A stretch of DNA of 64,000 bases from Nautilus pompilius (Eukaryota > Mollusca > Cephalopoda > Nautilida > Nautilidae). Positions within the stretch are counted from its first letter, which is position 1, and each line of letters opens with the position of its first letter. The position numbers and the translations under genes were made by a program. Under the pieces are notes generated by a model. The model did not search any database, was not told the DNA's origin, and saw only the letters and a program-made list of their open reading frames with translations. Of the stretch, positions 46,601-58,238 are shown piece after piece. Location: positions 596,001 to 660,000 of the forward strand of contig JACATO010000921.1 in NCBI GenBank assembly GCA_018389105.1, read 5' to 3'.

Positions 46601-47905
46601 TTAGGGGGTTAAAAGGGCAAAAGTTTGACTAAAAAAGAAATTGGTTGTAGGGTAAACTAACCCTGTATGACAATTTAGAAATATTGAAAATAAACTTTTT
46701 TTTTTGTAAAATTTGTAACAGGTAAACAAATTGCTTTCCTTTTTTTTTTTCCCAATGATTATAGGCTATTAATTTTTTAAAAATCTATACCATTTTGTAA
46801 AATGTGAAAGTATCCATATTTTTCAAGAGATAAAATATACAGCTATAATTTTAGTGGGTGAATAAACTATTTTTTATGTAATCTGTTGTTTTGTTTTTGT
46901 TTAGCTGCTTTGCAGAGAGAGAAAAGGTTGCAAGAGTATGTTGAGGGAATGTGTTGGGGTCAGGGAAGGGGATGCTTTACATGTCTAATTCTGAACACTT
47001 TAGTAAGTTGCTGGTCTGACGAAAATGCAACCAAAAGGATGAGGAGAGAATACACCATTTTATTTCCCTTAATGACTACTGTTTGTTTAAACAACTATAT
47101 TTTTGTTATTCATTTGTCTTCAAATGCTGCTATTAGAAAAGAACAGTTGTAAGCAAGTAGTTTTTTTTTTCAAATTACACATTTTAAAGAATATTTACAA
47201 TCTTGAACCTATTCTGAAAGGAGATAATTTGCTAAGTCTTGACAAATTTCAAGAATTTATAAATGTCACTATTTTATTACAATATCAATGTGAACCTAAT
47301 GGATAAGTTAAAACATTTGTAAGCATCTGAAGCAAATTTAATTGTACGCATTTTCAGATTCTTAAGGGACACCTTTGGTTGTTTGGAAATGGAATTTCAT
47401 CATTTGAAGAAAATGGTTAAAAGTAAATGTGTGACTAGATGCTCAGATTGGGTGGGAAGTAGATTGGCAGTACGTGGTAATGAACACTACATATTGTTAG
47501 GCATTTCATGAGTGCTTGAGAACTCGTTCTTCATTAGTCCAGTATTTTCTTTCTTTTGCTCCACAATCACTCAACATTTGATCTGGGTTTTGACATTTAA
47601 AAACAAAAATGAAGTTCTTTTTAACTGCTAAGTAGAGATTAACATCTGTTTTGGAAACCATAAAACATTAGGATCTAGTTGTAAATAAAACATTTAGGAG
47701 TATAGTATTAATGTCTTTTTTTGAAAGATGGTTCTAAATTTTGAGTGAAGCACCCTTTTTAATATTAAAATGTAGCATCATACTTTAGAAAACAATTTTT
47801 TCTTTATATAGAACTCGATATTTGTTTTTGCAAGAAATTTTTGTTTTGTGGCATCTCTATGACTGTCATAATCACAGATTCTTAATAAAGTATTCAAAAC
47901 ACAAT
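43684..47905 (+). other. Probable 3' UTR and downstream region of the AT-hook gene
   Basis: No coding gene is visible. AATAAA candidates occur at 45106, 46689, 46861 and 47884. A local GC-richer patch is present at about 44030-44230. How much of this is 3' UTR is unknown. Confidence 0.45.
47884..47889 (+). promoter_or_regulatory. Candidate distal poly(A) signal
   Basis: A canonical AATAAA follows an AT-rich tract and is itself followed by a T/G-rich stretch (tgctgttggttttaatttgt), as expected for a cleavage site. Assignment to the AT-hook gene is inference. Confidence 0.4.
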
Positions 47906-49870
47906 TGCTGTTGGTTTTAATTTGTTGTTTAGCTGTTATCTTGACCTAAGAATAAAAGATTCTTTAAATTATAACAGAAATCATGGGTAGTAATTGTTAA
48001 GCAAAATTTCAAATGGAAGGTTAGGTGTAATTAACCAGAGTATTAAACAGAGAGGCGGTGGAGTTCCATTGTCCACATCTTGAATATGTTATAGGCAGGT
48101 AGTCCTTATTTGAGAGAGGATATTGACTTCTTAGAGAATATGGCATAGACTTTCTAGAATGTTTTCAGTTCTTAAGCATTTGGAATATGCTAAAAAAACT
48201 AGTATTAAATCTACCAAGCCCTTGTTTTAGGTATTTATAACTGGTGCCATTCATAACTAAAGATGTTCATTACACCTGGGTGTGTGAATTTATAGTGTAG
48301 GGGAGGAAACATAATTGAGCTTTTGGAAATATGAGGATTTTGAAATGTGGATAGGGACAAAGTTTTTATTGTTGCCTATAGTTAAAATACTAAGGATCAT
48401 AATTATAAATTAGCTAAGATTCCAGTCCCTTAGATATTACAAAATATTGGTGACAGTACTGTTCCCACAGGAGTATTTAATAGTGACTTGTTTATTTTAA
48501 GAATTATAATTAAAAATTTGTAGCTATATGGTAATTATAAGATAATAGCAAAAAAATAAATATGAGTACTACAAAATAACCTGATGTTTATACTTGCTAA
48601 TGGCCATTAGGTCCTATTGTGGGTGGGTGTGCCATGTTTTTGATTTCAGAAAGCCTACCTTGAACGATGATATAATGGTACTCTATGTAGCTGAAGATGG
48701 TTGTTCACAAATGAAGTAGCAGATTGTGTAACCTGGTGTCAAGGAATATTTGAGAAGGCCAGACTACCTTTCTACCACAACTCTATTTTTAAATGGGGGA
48801 GGAAACCCACATGGCTGTCTGGTGAAAAAGAATGTGGAACCATGAGCCAGACAGGTATGCCAAACCAAGCCCATCAACCATCCCCTTTTTAAATGTGTTA
48901 CAATTAATGACATTATCTGTTACATCCTGGATTACAATTTAAATAAGCAAACACAGCTTTATCAAGCCTTTTAAATGGTGGGTCATTGCTACGCTATTTC
49001 TGTTTACAAATTTACATGCATTATTTATTACAACATCTCTAAAAATTAAAGTCTGGTATTCTGATTTAAAATTCATAAGCATGCATTTGCAAGAATTGAA
49101 TGTACTTATTACAGTCTCAAGTTCCAGTACAAAAGAAGAAATAACAAAAAGTTGTGTAAAGAAGTGAGTTTCTCAGAAAAATTAATAGTTTACAAAGTTG
49201 TTGCCTTTTTTCTGCAGGAAAAAAATTTTATTAATATTTTTTTATATAATTTAAATTATTCTGCTGCAGGTGACCAAAACCCAATGATCATATCTGCTAC
49301 TGCTTTAATTTCTGGAATTTTACAATGAAGCAACTTTCTTTTCACTCTGATAATTCTAGAAATGTTCTCGCAGGGTGCCATCATCTTTGTTTTAGTTTTT
49401 TTTTGCTAATTTTCCATAATCTCATTCAAGCAGGCTTCCCATTAAAGCTGAGTGCTATGTCAGTTTCTGTGGCATTACATTGTGGGAAGAGACTCGAGAG
49501 TTCTGGCATGCCAATGCTTTGAAATGAAAGTTAAGTTTCTAAAGCCTGAGCCATGATAATCAAACCCAAATATAACGAGTCTTCCTCCAACATCAACTTT
49601 ACGCTAGCAAGCAGCTAAAAAAAAAAAAAAAAAACTTTTTTGTGATGTCATGTGTCACATGACTTTTATTGTTGGTGGATGACATCAACAATGAAATAGA
49701 CTATAGAGACTGCCGCAGCATACACTACAATCAGTTCCAATAATTCTTTAAAAAATTTTAATGAAGAAGAAGAAGAAGAAGAAAAACAGCAATGTCTAGC
49801 AATCATGTTTTCTTTCTATGGCAGGTAAGATATTCACTTATATATTTGTTTAATTTACTTTATTACAATT
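47906..49870. other. Intergenic, AT-rich
   Basis: It contains one SINE fragment (48700-48885) and otherwise no gene or element. A long A run lies at about 49617-49634 and (gaa)n at about 49763-49782. Confidence 0.5.
48700..48885 (-). repeat. SINE fragment, copy E
   Basis: On the minus strand it reads gcttggtttggcatacctgt, then ccagacagccatgtgggttt and cccatttaaaaatagagttg. This is the body and tail of the family; the tRNA-like head is missing. Confidence 0.6.
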
Positions 49871-49880
49871 CTGTCTATAT

Positions 49881-49966
49881 ACTATGAAAGTGTTCAAATG
49901 AAGACTGGTCGGATACCATTAGGACTGATATTTTCAACCAGTCTTCGTTTGAAAGTTCCTAGTGTG
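49881..49966. repeat. Imperfect inverted repeat (hairpin)
   Basis: The left arm ends with tcaaatgaagactggt and the right arm starts accagtcttcgtttga, so 15 of 16 bases pair next to the loop. Pairing continues weakly outwards to about 28 bp. The loop is about 25 bases. Confidence 0.75.
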
Positions 49967-50849
49967 CATACTTAAATATACTAGAATTAGTAATTAACAA
50001 ACATTTGTAACATTGAGTAGCTAATTTCTGATTAATGGTTAAGAATGGAGACTAAATTGTAATTAATATTTCATCCTTTCACCCTGATTTTAAGTTGTTG
50101 TTAACATCTCTCTCTCTCTCTATATATATATATATGTCATGTAGCAATACATTTATTTGAAAACTATAACAAGTTAAATCAACACTCATCATGCTTTAAT
50201 AATAACGACATTTCACGGATTATATATAATGAAACGAATTTTTGTTTTTCCTAACGATATATATCTCCATTAGCCAGACAACTGTACACTTATAAGAGTT
50301 GAAAACAAATATCTTTGATTCGGTCAAAAAAAAAGCCGTTGAAATTTCGTAACTATGGAAACCTTTGACATCGGCTTTGTTACCATCACAATCGGATTTA
50401 CGACGGGATTAGGAACAAAAATAGAAAAGAAAAAAAAAAAACAACTGAAAATATTCAGAACGAGGCCGTTGGGGAGAGAATCGAGAACTCCACGCTGCCG
50501 GGATATAGGGTTAATAACGACATCTGCCCCTTAACGGGCCGAAGACCCTTCTTTAGATGATGATAGCTGATGCTTGCTTATCAAGAAAGGATGCGTTCGG
50601 GGCGGCTACGACAGAACTCTCTCTCAAAAATATATTTCTCCTCGGGGATAAGACTGATGGTGAATAGGGTCGGGGAACTAATTTTGTTTGATGTGATCGA
50701 TAATTATCTTCGATCGACCGTGATTATACTGTCCACTTCCCGAGATGGATAATTACAGTTAAAATTGCCTTCCCTGGGGATTTAAAAAATTGGCAGGAAC
50801 GCTATTTATTTATTTATATTTATATTACTGTTATTGTTATCCAAATAGC
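49967..50849. other. Intergenic sequence before the dispanin promoter
   Basis: A (tc)n(ta)n microsatellite lies at about 50108-50135. CpG content rises from about 50460. No gene was recognised. Confidence 0.45.
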
Positions 50850-51320
50850 CGAGTTCTGTCCCCTGTTAAAGACCCGACGTCGCGCACACGTGACCGGCCA
50901 GGTGAGCTCGTCTCCGAACGCCAGTGGGGCGCGCGCGCCCTTCCCGTCCTACGGAGTTAGCGATGTTGACAAAATGTCCTCGGGGTTATCTGCATGGCCA
51001 CGCCTCGCCCCTCCAACTGTGAGTTCGTTTCTGCTTTCTTTCCGGCCGCCCATATATATATATAATATAAAGGTGAGAGTCGTGTCGTCCAATTAGCCAA
51101 GGTAAAAATTCGTCGCATTGTTTCCGAACGAACCCCCCCTCCCTCCCGTCCGCCAAACTACTCATCGTCTAAGATAGATAGATAGAAAATGGCAGTGGCA
51201 ATGGACGCTGCTGCTGCTGCTGCGGGGGTCTGGATTGATCGAACTTTCCTTAAAACCTAACTTCACCTCCTCCACCCTAATAACAGTTCCGCCATTTTGT
51301 TTTTAGTTCGGGTATCGGCG
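50850..51320 (+). promoter_or_regulatory. CpG-rich promoter-like region of the dispanin gene
   Basis: This is a dense CpG region with CACGTG at about 50886-50891, gcgcgcgcgc at about 50928, a TATA-like run at 51050-51070 and a (GCT)n tract at about 51208-51222. Candidate donors (aag|gtgaga near 51072, gcag|gtaagt near 51861) could end 5' non-coding exons. The link to the coding exon at 52227 is inferred. Confidence 0.5.
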
Positions 51321-52226
51321 CTTTAATTGTGGCTAATATACAATATAATGTAATTACGTACAACACGTTTCAGTGATTCTCGGGAAGAATTTCTCTTTAT
51401 CTGATTAATTAAACTATATATATATATATATATATATATAACAATAAAAATTGTACAGGTGGAAGAAACGCCGTCAGGAATAGGGGAGATAACTCGAACA
51501 AACTTACTCATTGGATGTAGATGACGCCTCGGGATTAGAGGCGAAACTGCAGAATCCGGGAGGACAGTTTCAACAAGAATAAGCGAACTCTCGTGGTTTA
51601 CATTGATGGCAGGATTATTTCGAGTAATGGGATGGAAACGCAGTAGCCTATGGCTAGAGATGTCGCAAGCCTGTTGACTTGTGACTACAGTTTAATGGAC
51701 GGACGGACGGACGTGGGCAAGGTACACCTCAAGATTCTCAGTCATTCCTCGAGGGGGTGACCACGAAAGTCCAGATTTCTGTAAATGTTCCCTTCCTCCC
51801 ATTTGGTTGTATTGAATGCAGCGGAAGTATTCGGACAATTTTTGGCATGTGACTAGTGCAGGTAAGTAGGAGGTATCATGATGATGATGATGATTGGAGT
51901 TAATGCATTACTGTGACTGGCGGAACATGGGAGTTATTTCTAAGGTAAAACACCTCCCCCCCCCAAAAGCTATTAATTTCTGTAGTTGGAATTGCTGCAT
52001 AAAGGTGCTATTTCTAAAGACAAAAAAAGCCAGCTAGCTCTACTTTACCCCTAAAATGGTTAATAATTTGTTTTAGAAACACCAAACCTCTCCTTATTTT
52101 AAACTGAAGAATCTCATTATGGATACATGCTTTGGTGTCCAGTTTACTTTAAAATACAGAATTTTGTTGAAAGTGGTGTTGAGGGATGGATGAAATTACC
52201 ACTCAGATGGTTTTGCTTTTCTTCAG
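51321..52226 (+). other. Putative 5' intron or UTR of the dispanin gene
   Basis: It contains a (TA)n microsatellite at about 51415-51440, a ggac tetranucleotide run at about 51697-51712 and (atg)n at about 51879-51893. It ends with a good acceptor (gcttttcttcag) at 52226. Confidence 0.45.
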
Positions 52227-52236
52227 ACACTAAAAC

Positions 52237-52537
52237 ATGGACGACAAATATAAACTTTCCATTCATGACGAGGCAGCGACCAACGATGAAGCACATGCTA
52301 ACGCTGGCTTTGAGCAGGAAACCGTTACCCAATCCAGTAAACCAGCAGAGATTCGCAGCTCAGAGATCCACTTCCAGAGGGGCACTCAGCAGATCCAGAT
52401 AGGCCACACTCAAGCCCCTGTGGTCTGTCAGGCAGGCCCACCTAAAGCAGACAAGCCGAAAGACTTTGTCATCTTCTCCTGTTTTGTGATTCTTTGCTGT
52501 AATTTTATATTTGGTTTCCTCGGCTACAATTTTGCAG
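52237..52537 (+). CDS. Dispanin coding exon 1
   Basis: It codes 100 residues plus one base, ending ...GYNFA at the donor gcag|gtaggt. A longer frame runs past the donor but loses similarity. Confidence 0.87.
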
Positions 52538-53546
52538 GTAGGTTTTCTCCCTTCTGTTGTGATCATTTGAGGACAACTCCAGTCAGTCAAATGCTAACCC
52601 CTGCCTTTGCTCCTTCTTGGACGGAGGTTTGTTTCATTGGGACTTTTAATTTCTAGCAAGGGAAGTAATTAGTACGTACATATACGTGGTCAGGGTTACT
52701 GTTACTGCTTGGTTGGTTTTTCTGTATGGACCATGTATTATGTTATAGGTATGAGCAGCTCAGTTGTGCCGATCGGTTTGGTGCACCCACCTGGCTCAGC
52801 TGCTGCTTGCTCTTCAACTAGCCAGCAAAAATAAATAAATCTAGGAATTTCTCTTTGTGGTGGATGGTAACTCTTCTTACAACACTACACTCCTTTGTGG
52901 AGACTGGTGAATGAAAGCGAGCTACTCGGCCCCAACCGAGAGAGAATTCTAAGTACCAACTGGTCTCTATGATTTTGTGAATTTGCCTGGTTTTTCATGT
53001 TTAGTCTTGCCCATTAAACTTCCTGTTAACACATTAAAGGACTTCACATTATTAAGGGAAAGCTCTAATTAAGCAAAAGCTGCTACCTCCTTAACAACCC
53101 TTGTTCTGACTTTGGCCGTCTAAAGGATGTCTGACATCAGGGAGCTAGAAGACGGGGAAGGTGTAAGGTATTATCATTGGTGCCCAAGTGAGTTACCTAG
53201 GTACAGTAGGGGACAAGGTGTGCAAGTCGGTGGAGAGGTAACTGCAGGACCTCCATCGTGTGTACCAGAAAACCCTACTAGAGAGCTTCGAGTACCTTAA
53301 ATATTGTTTCCATGCACCGCCCTGTAAGTCAAGCTCTTCTAACCACCATCCATTTGTGTTGCAGTCAAGTCACACTTTGCCTGGCAGCTTGGTGACACTG
53401 ACCAGGCGAAGAGAAGGGCCAGGACGGCACTGATATTCAACGTGGCGGGCGTTCTGTGTGGAGTTGCGACATACGTGCTGGTGTTCACCCTCTACTTCAC
53501 GGTATACAAGGGCGGGGTACCCCTCCTGAAGCAGCACTACGGCTGA
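52237..53546 (+). CDS. CD225/dispanin family membrane protein (two coding exons)
   Basis: Exons 52237-52537 and 53365-53546 join in phase 1 to give 160 aa. Residues 1-75 are polar and disordered-looking, with many Gln, Glu and Ala. Residues 76-100 (DFVIFSCFVILCC...YNFA) and 121-148 (ALIFNVAGVLCGVATYVLV...) are two hydrophobic segments. Between them is a short basic loop, VKSHFAWQLGDTDQAKRRAR. This layout and the loop match the CD225 domain of dispanins, which include IFITM, PRRT and SYNDIG proteins of plasma and endosomal membranes. Cys82, Cys87 and Cys88 in the first segment are candidate S-acylation sites. The intron falls just after the first segment. The start is chosen because an acceptor at 52226 leads directly to acactaaaacATGG. 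The exact subfamily and function are unknown. Confidence 0.88.
52538..53364 (+). other. Dispanin intron
   Basis: Mixed-composition intron. A short SINE tail (copy F) is recognisable near 53265-53300 by the complement of ctctagtagggttttctgg. No other feature was seen. Confidence 0.55.
53365..53546 (+). CDS. Dispanin coding exon 2
   Basis: The acceptor gtgttgcag is followed by completion of a Val codon, then KSHFAWQLGDTDQAKRRAR and the second membrane segment. The tail GGVPLLKQHYG ends at TGA (53544-53546). Confidence 0.88.
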
Positions 53547-53897
53547 ATCCAGATCCGGTGTGTACTGAGACAAAATTTCGCAATGGCTTCATGGTAGGAG
53601 AAATTTGCTCCAGGTGAATTCTAACTTTTGGCTGAACTAATTAAAAAAAACAAACAAAAAAAAACAACCAACCAACATCATCAAGAGGAAACTGAACTGT
53701 CAGCGTGTAACAAGGTAGCAGATGACTACCAAGTGATGGGAAATAGAATGTTGCTGCTTTTTAATTTATTTCTTTAAATCCGATAACCACAGTTGAGAGA
53801 GGATTGTTAACGTACACACACACAAAAAAAGAGAGACAAGGGAAAGGCTATTCATTTACAGGATAGGGGAGGGGGGTATGTTTCCTACTATTTTGTT

Positions 53898-53928
<31 letters not shown>

Positions 53929-56105
53929 TTCTTTTTAAAGCAGAAACTGAATCAATTTCCTTCAAAATTGGATTTTTTTCTCCTCTCCCACTTTTTTTTT
54001 TCCATGGCTCATTTAGTGAAGAGATGAATCTCAGGAATAACTTTAAATTGCTGCTGTCTCTAGAGATGGAAGCTGGAATAATCTGTATTTCCTGCTCTGA
54101 GAGGCGGCAGTGACAACGCACAGAAAACAAAAAACACACTTAAGAGGAGGAGAGAAAAGAAGAAAAGTTTTGGGGGGGGGATTGGATATTCACACACCCT
54201 GACTGGGTTTTGATAATGATGCACCATCATGGTCCTAAGCATTTACTTATTAAAGCTCCAGATGGCTAAGATGGGGGCATGGCCAGCCTCTCGTGCGCTT
54301 ACTATGCCAACCTTCCTTGAACTATAGAAGAATTATATCGAAAAAAGAAAAGACAACGACGAAGAATGTTGTAGATGTTTTGATTTACTGTTATAGGTAA
54401 CTGGCCGAGCCAAGTTACATTTACACAGAAATGTATTTTTTTTTTCTTCCCCTCCCATTTTATTTATTTATTTTATTTAATTTACTTTTTTAATTTCACT
54501 TTAACCAAAGGAAATGCTGGGCAATACAGGTTTTCTTTTTTGAAATTACTATAATGTTATGGAAGGATTTGGGTTTAATCCGCCAGTCTGAATCTGTTGT
54601 TTCTGTCAATGCGTCTGCATGTAGACGCTATGAGGCCCCCCTACACAAGAGGACTGGACTGACTTGTACAGACTTCCTCCTAAGGAACGCTATTACTATT
54701 TCGTAAATATGAAACTGACTCCCAAGTTTCATCTAGTTTTTATTTTTTTTTTTCCTTTAAAGTTTAGTTAAACACGTTTTTACTAATACTGCATATTAAG
54801 TGATTAGATATTTAAAATTTTTTGTTTTTTTTTAACCCCCTTCCCTCCAAAATGAAAACAAACACACGCACACACACAGTAATTCAGCTAGAAATCTGAT
54901 GGAGTATATGAAAGGAGTTGGGGACAGGCTTAGAAAACATATCAGTAAATTTCTTAAACTTTAGTTGCTGAATTTAGTTAGAGGAGGAAGTGTGTACGAG
55001 AGAACACCAAAAATGTGTGAATGTGTACATACGTATGTGTGTGTGTGTGTAAACATACACGTCTAATTGTTGTTGTTTTTTTTCGTATAGCAATTCAGAT
55101 TTCTTCTCTCTCTCCCCTTTTTCTTCCTCCTCCCTCGAAAAAAGGAGGAGAAAAATTCCCTAGGCTGAAGAATTTATCCAAAATTATTTTAAAAAAGGGG
55201 GGTCTAAGGAAAGAGGAAAGCCGCTTCTATTGCCAGCCACCTGCCCCCCCTTTTTCCTCCTCTAGCCGTGAACTAGACAGCCTGTGCTTCGAACAAAGGA
55301 AAGAGGGGGGAAAAAATTATCCATTATCTTTATTCTAATTTTTTTTTTTGTTGCAATTTTAAAAAGAAAAATCAATAATTACCAAGATGTATAATTTTCA
55401 AAATTATTAACCCTTTGTCCTCCTCAGTGTTTACTTGAAGGATGTTTGAAAAAAAAAGGAAAAAAAAGCAGCTTGATGTACAAACTAAGATTTGTACGTC
55501 CCTATTGATTTACTTCTCTCTCTCTCTTTTTTTTTAAAATTACTTAAATTATTGATCTTCTCCAAGAAAATGGTTGCAAATCTGCTTTATCACAGGTGGA
55601 ACGTATTTACTGTTCCAGAGATTAATGAAAATTGCATTTTTTAAATTTATTTCGCTTTATTAAATGTATGTCCTATTTACAGCGTAGACTTGTAGGGTAT
55701 TTAATATTACATAAACATTTGCTTATGGTATAATTTAGTTAGGTCTTGGAGAACTGTAGTTGTTATTTTTTTTTAAAAATATAAATGGCATTAATGTTTC
55801 AGGGATGACAGGATAACTATTTTTTTTTGGGAGGGAGGGAAAGATACGACAGTGACAGGGTAACGATGATGTACCATCTTCCTTTTGTTGAAATATATAA
55901 AAAATCTATGCAAACCCAAGAGATGTATAGTAAAAAAAAGTTTTTTTAATTTCATGCTGTGGTTAGAATTAAGTTTCTGGTTGTAAATGTGAATTTTTCC
56001 CCACCATGAATGCATCAGTTTCTCACGTGAACAATAACAGAAGATGCATCTCTCTCAAATAAAAAGGAACTGTTTGTAGTGTATATATTCTTATATTAAA
56101 ATTTA
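53547..56105 (+). other. Dispanin 3' UTR (inferred)
   Basis: This stretch of about 2.5 kb is T-, A- and purine-rich without genes. It includes a (TA)n array at 53900-53928 and a (GT)n array at about 55034-55050. It ends shortly after AATAAA at 56060. Confidence 0.5.
56060..56065 (+). promoter_or_regulatory. Candidate poly(A) signal for the dispanin gene
   Basis: AATAAA is followed by a gtttgtagtgtat stretch typical of a downstream GU-rich element. It is the best candidate, but earlier sites are possible. Confidence 0.45.
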
Positions 56106-56705
56106 TTTTGAAGAAGTTTTTTTGCCTTGTTTCACCTACAGCCTAAACACGAGTATTTATTGCATAAGGGTCCCACTCCCTCTAATGGACGGACTTTATA
56201 ACTGCGTTTTCGTATTTGTACTGACTTGAATTTTATCATTAATTATGGGGGGGGGGGATTTTCAGAAAATTCTAACTTTTTAATACTCTGGAGAAAACGA
56301 AGAAGTGTCCAGGTGATTACAGCTGCGTGAAAGAGAGAAATTTGATAGTGTTGGCAGAACCTGTCCTGACGTTTGAGTTCTAACCACCAAGCTACCCACG
56401 GAACTTCTACCACTCTTCATTTTTGGATGTGGGAGGAAGTACACATTTCCCTCAAAACCAGCAATACAGATGTGATTACAAAACTACTCTTTCCATATGC
56501 CACTTGGTCAGGGAGCACCTCAGCCTAGAAGCCCTGGTAAGTCCGTCTGTCCACACGGAGCAATGTATGATGGATTTGTCATATTAACGAGGAAGATGCT
56601 GCGAGTCAATCCCTATGGCTCGACCTGCATTCAGAAATATAGTGGTAGCACCTAAGGTGGTATGCAGATGGTTAAATTTGTTTAGCATTTGTAAAATGAG
56701 AAATA
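56106..56705. other. Intergenic, with a SINE-like fragment
   Basis: At 56335-56470 the minus strand resembles the SINE family: ttcctcccacatccaaaaat, then agcttggtggttagaactca. The rest, up to the mariner element, holds nothing recognisable. Confidence 0.45.
56335..56470 (-). repeat. SINE-like fragment, copy G
   Basis: The body block ttcctcccacatccaaaaat and a tRNA-like block gtggttagaactcaaac are present, but in a different order from copies A-D. It may be two joined SINE pieces or a related family. Confidence 0.45.
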
Positions 56706-57937
56706 CGAGGTCTGTTGAAAAAGTATCCGACTTTATTTTTTCCCATGGGAATTAATGACGTTAGGGAGGCAAAAGTGTACATAGTGGAGCCACATGCCTT
56801 CATGCGGGCTTGCTGGATGTCAGTCGCTGTCAGGCAGCCAGCGTGTTAGGTGCTGTACTACTTACTCATCGCATTTTCATTTCACCCGTGATGATGGAAT
56901 GTGTGGAGCAACGATTTTGCATCAAGTTTTGCCAAACGTTTGGAGATGCCCAAGTGGAAACAATTCGCAAAATTCAACAGGCTTTTGGTGACAATGCCAT
57001 TGGTGTTACCCAAATAAAAGAATGGTACAACAGGTTCAAAGATGGCCGCACATTGGTGGAGAGTGACCAGCATTCTGGGAGGCCGTCAACAAGCTGCGTT
57101 ATCGAGAAAGTGCTGACCTTGATAATGGAGGATTATCGTTTGATGGTGCGGGAAATTGGTGACGAGGTTAGAATCAGTAAAGATTCTGCACATGCAATTT
57201 TAGAGGAGGATTTGGGCTTGCACATAGTGGCAGCAAAATTTGTGCCCAAGCTGCTTTCTCAGGAACAACAACTTCATCTTGAGGTTGCATAGGATTTACT
57301 GGATACTGCCATAAGGGATTCTGAGTTCCAGAATACCGTGATAACTGGAGATGAGACGTGGGTGTACGGGTATGAACTGGAAACCAAAGCTCAGTCATCA
57401 CAGTAGAAGCACCCAACGTCACCAAGGCCCAAAAAAGCACATCAGGTCCAGAGCAAAATCAAGTGTTTTCTTCGACTACTGAGGCGTTGAGCATCACGAA
57501 TATGCACCAGAAGGACAAACAGTTACAAAGGAGTACTACCAGGAAGTTCTCAGATGTCTTGGTGATGCAGTTTGCCGCAAGAGACCAGATCTGTGGGCCT
57601 TGCAAAACTGGTAGCTGCATCATGACAACACCCTGGCTCATTCGTTGTAGCTGATCCAAGGTTTCTTGGCAAAGAAAGGCATTTTGCTCATTCGCCAGCC
57701 TCCCTACTCTCCAGACATGGCTCCTTCTGACTTCTGGTTGTTCCCAAAAATGAAGATGATGCTGAGAGGACATCATGCAGAATGCGACGGCAGAGCTGAG
57801 AGCCATTCCAGATGTGCTTCGAACAGTGTGTGGAGGCACAAGGGGCCTACTTCGAAGGGGGATTAGCAATTGAACCCCACCAAGTATGTAAATTTTTTTT
57901 CCCAGCCTAAGGTTGGATATTTTTTCGACAGACCTTG
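56706..57937 (+). mobile_element. mariner transposon (inactive)
   Basis: The element is 1232 bp and flanked by TA on both sides. Its ends are 26-bp inverted repeats (cgaggtctgttgaaaaagta and the complement of caaggtctgtcgaaaaaata) matching at about 22 of 26 positions. It carries one decayed transposase. It lies between the convergent dispanin and NAMPT genes. Confidence 0.93.
56891..57890 (+). pseudogene. mariner transposase with stops and frameshifts
   Basis: It starts MMECVEQRFCIKFCQ. The helix-turn-helix region (TQIKEWYNRFKDGR, SGRPSTS) is intact to 57289, where an in-frame TAG interrupts the protein. The same frame continues with TVITGDETWVYGYELETKAQ, holding the first catalytic Asp. Shifted frames later show HHDNTLAHS (second Asp) and QPPYSPDMAPSDFWLFPKMK, the D34D-type third block of mariner. 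The intact family is about 345 aa. It is related to the SETMAR/GVQW3-type mariners of animals. It is clearly dead. Confidence 0.92.
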
Positions 57938-58002
57938 TACATGGAATAATTTCAGTCATTAAAGCTGTGTCAGTGACTATAGGTCAGTGACATTAAGTGC
58001 TT

Positions 58003-58008
58003 TTTATT
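58003..58008 (-). promoter_or_regulatory. Candidate poly(A) signal for NAMPT
   Basis: The plus strand reads tttatt, which is AATAAA on the minus strand, 231 bases past the NAMPT stop and just outside the mariner end. It implies a short 3' UTR. Confidence 0.45.
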
Positions 58009-58238
58009 TGATGTAATAAATTGATACAGAATGATTTAAGTTTGCAGTCTCTTCAAGAGATGCATATCATACTTTAATTACAAATGGTAAGACCCATTTT
58101 GAAGTTTTCATTTCTCATAAGATAAGCTAGTTTGTGTGTGGAGATATTATTTTCTTTTAAAATAATAATTGGTTTCACTCAATTGTGAGTAGAGACTGGC
58201 ATTTTGGAGGTCTTACAGACATGATATCACCACCAGGT

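Noticed and set aside
52538-52656. Dispanin frame continuing past the exon 1 donor
   Set aside because: The CD225 loop resumes only in the 53365 exon. The read-through peptide is Cys/Pro-rich with no similarity.
55021-55338. Plus-strand 105-codon frame in the dispanin 3' UTR
   Set aside because: It is built from (GT)n, pyrimidine and purine runs, with no conserved pattern.
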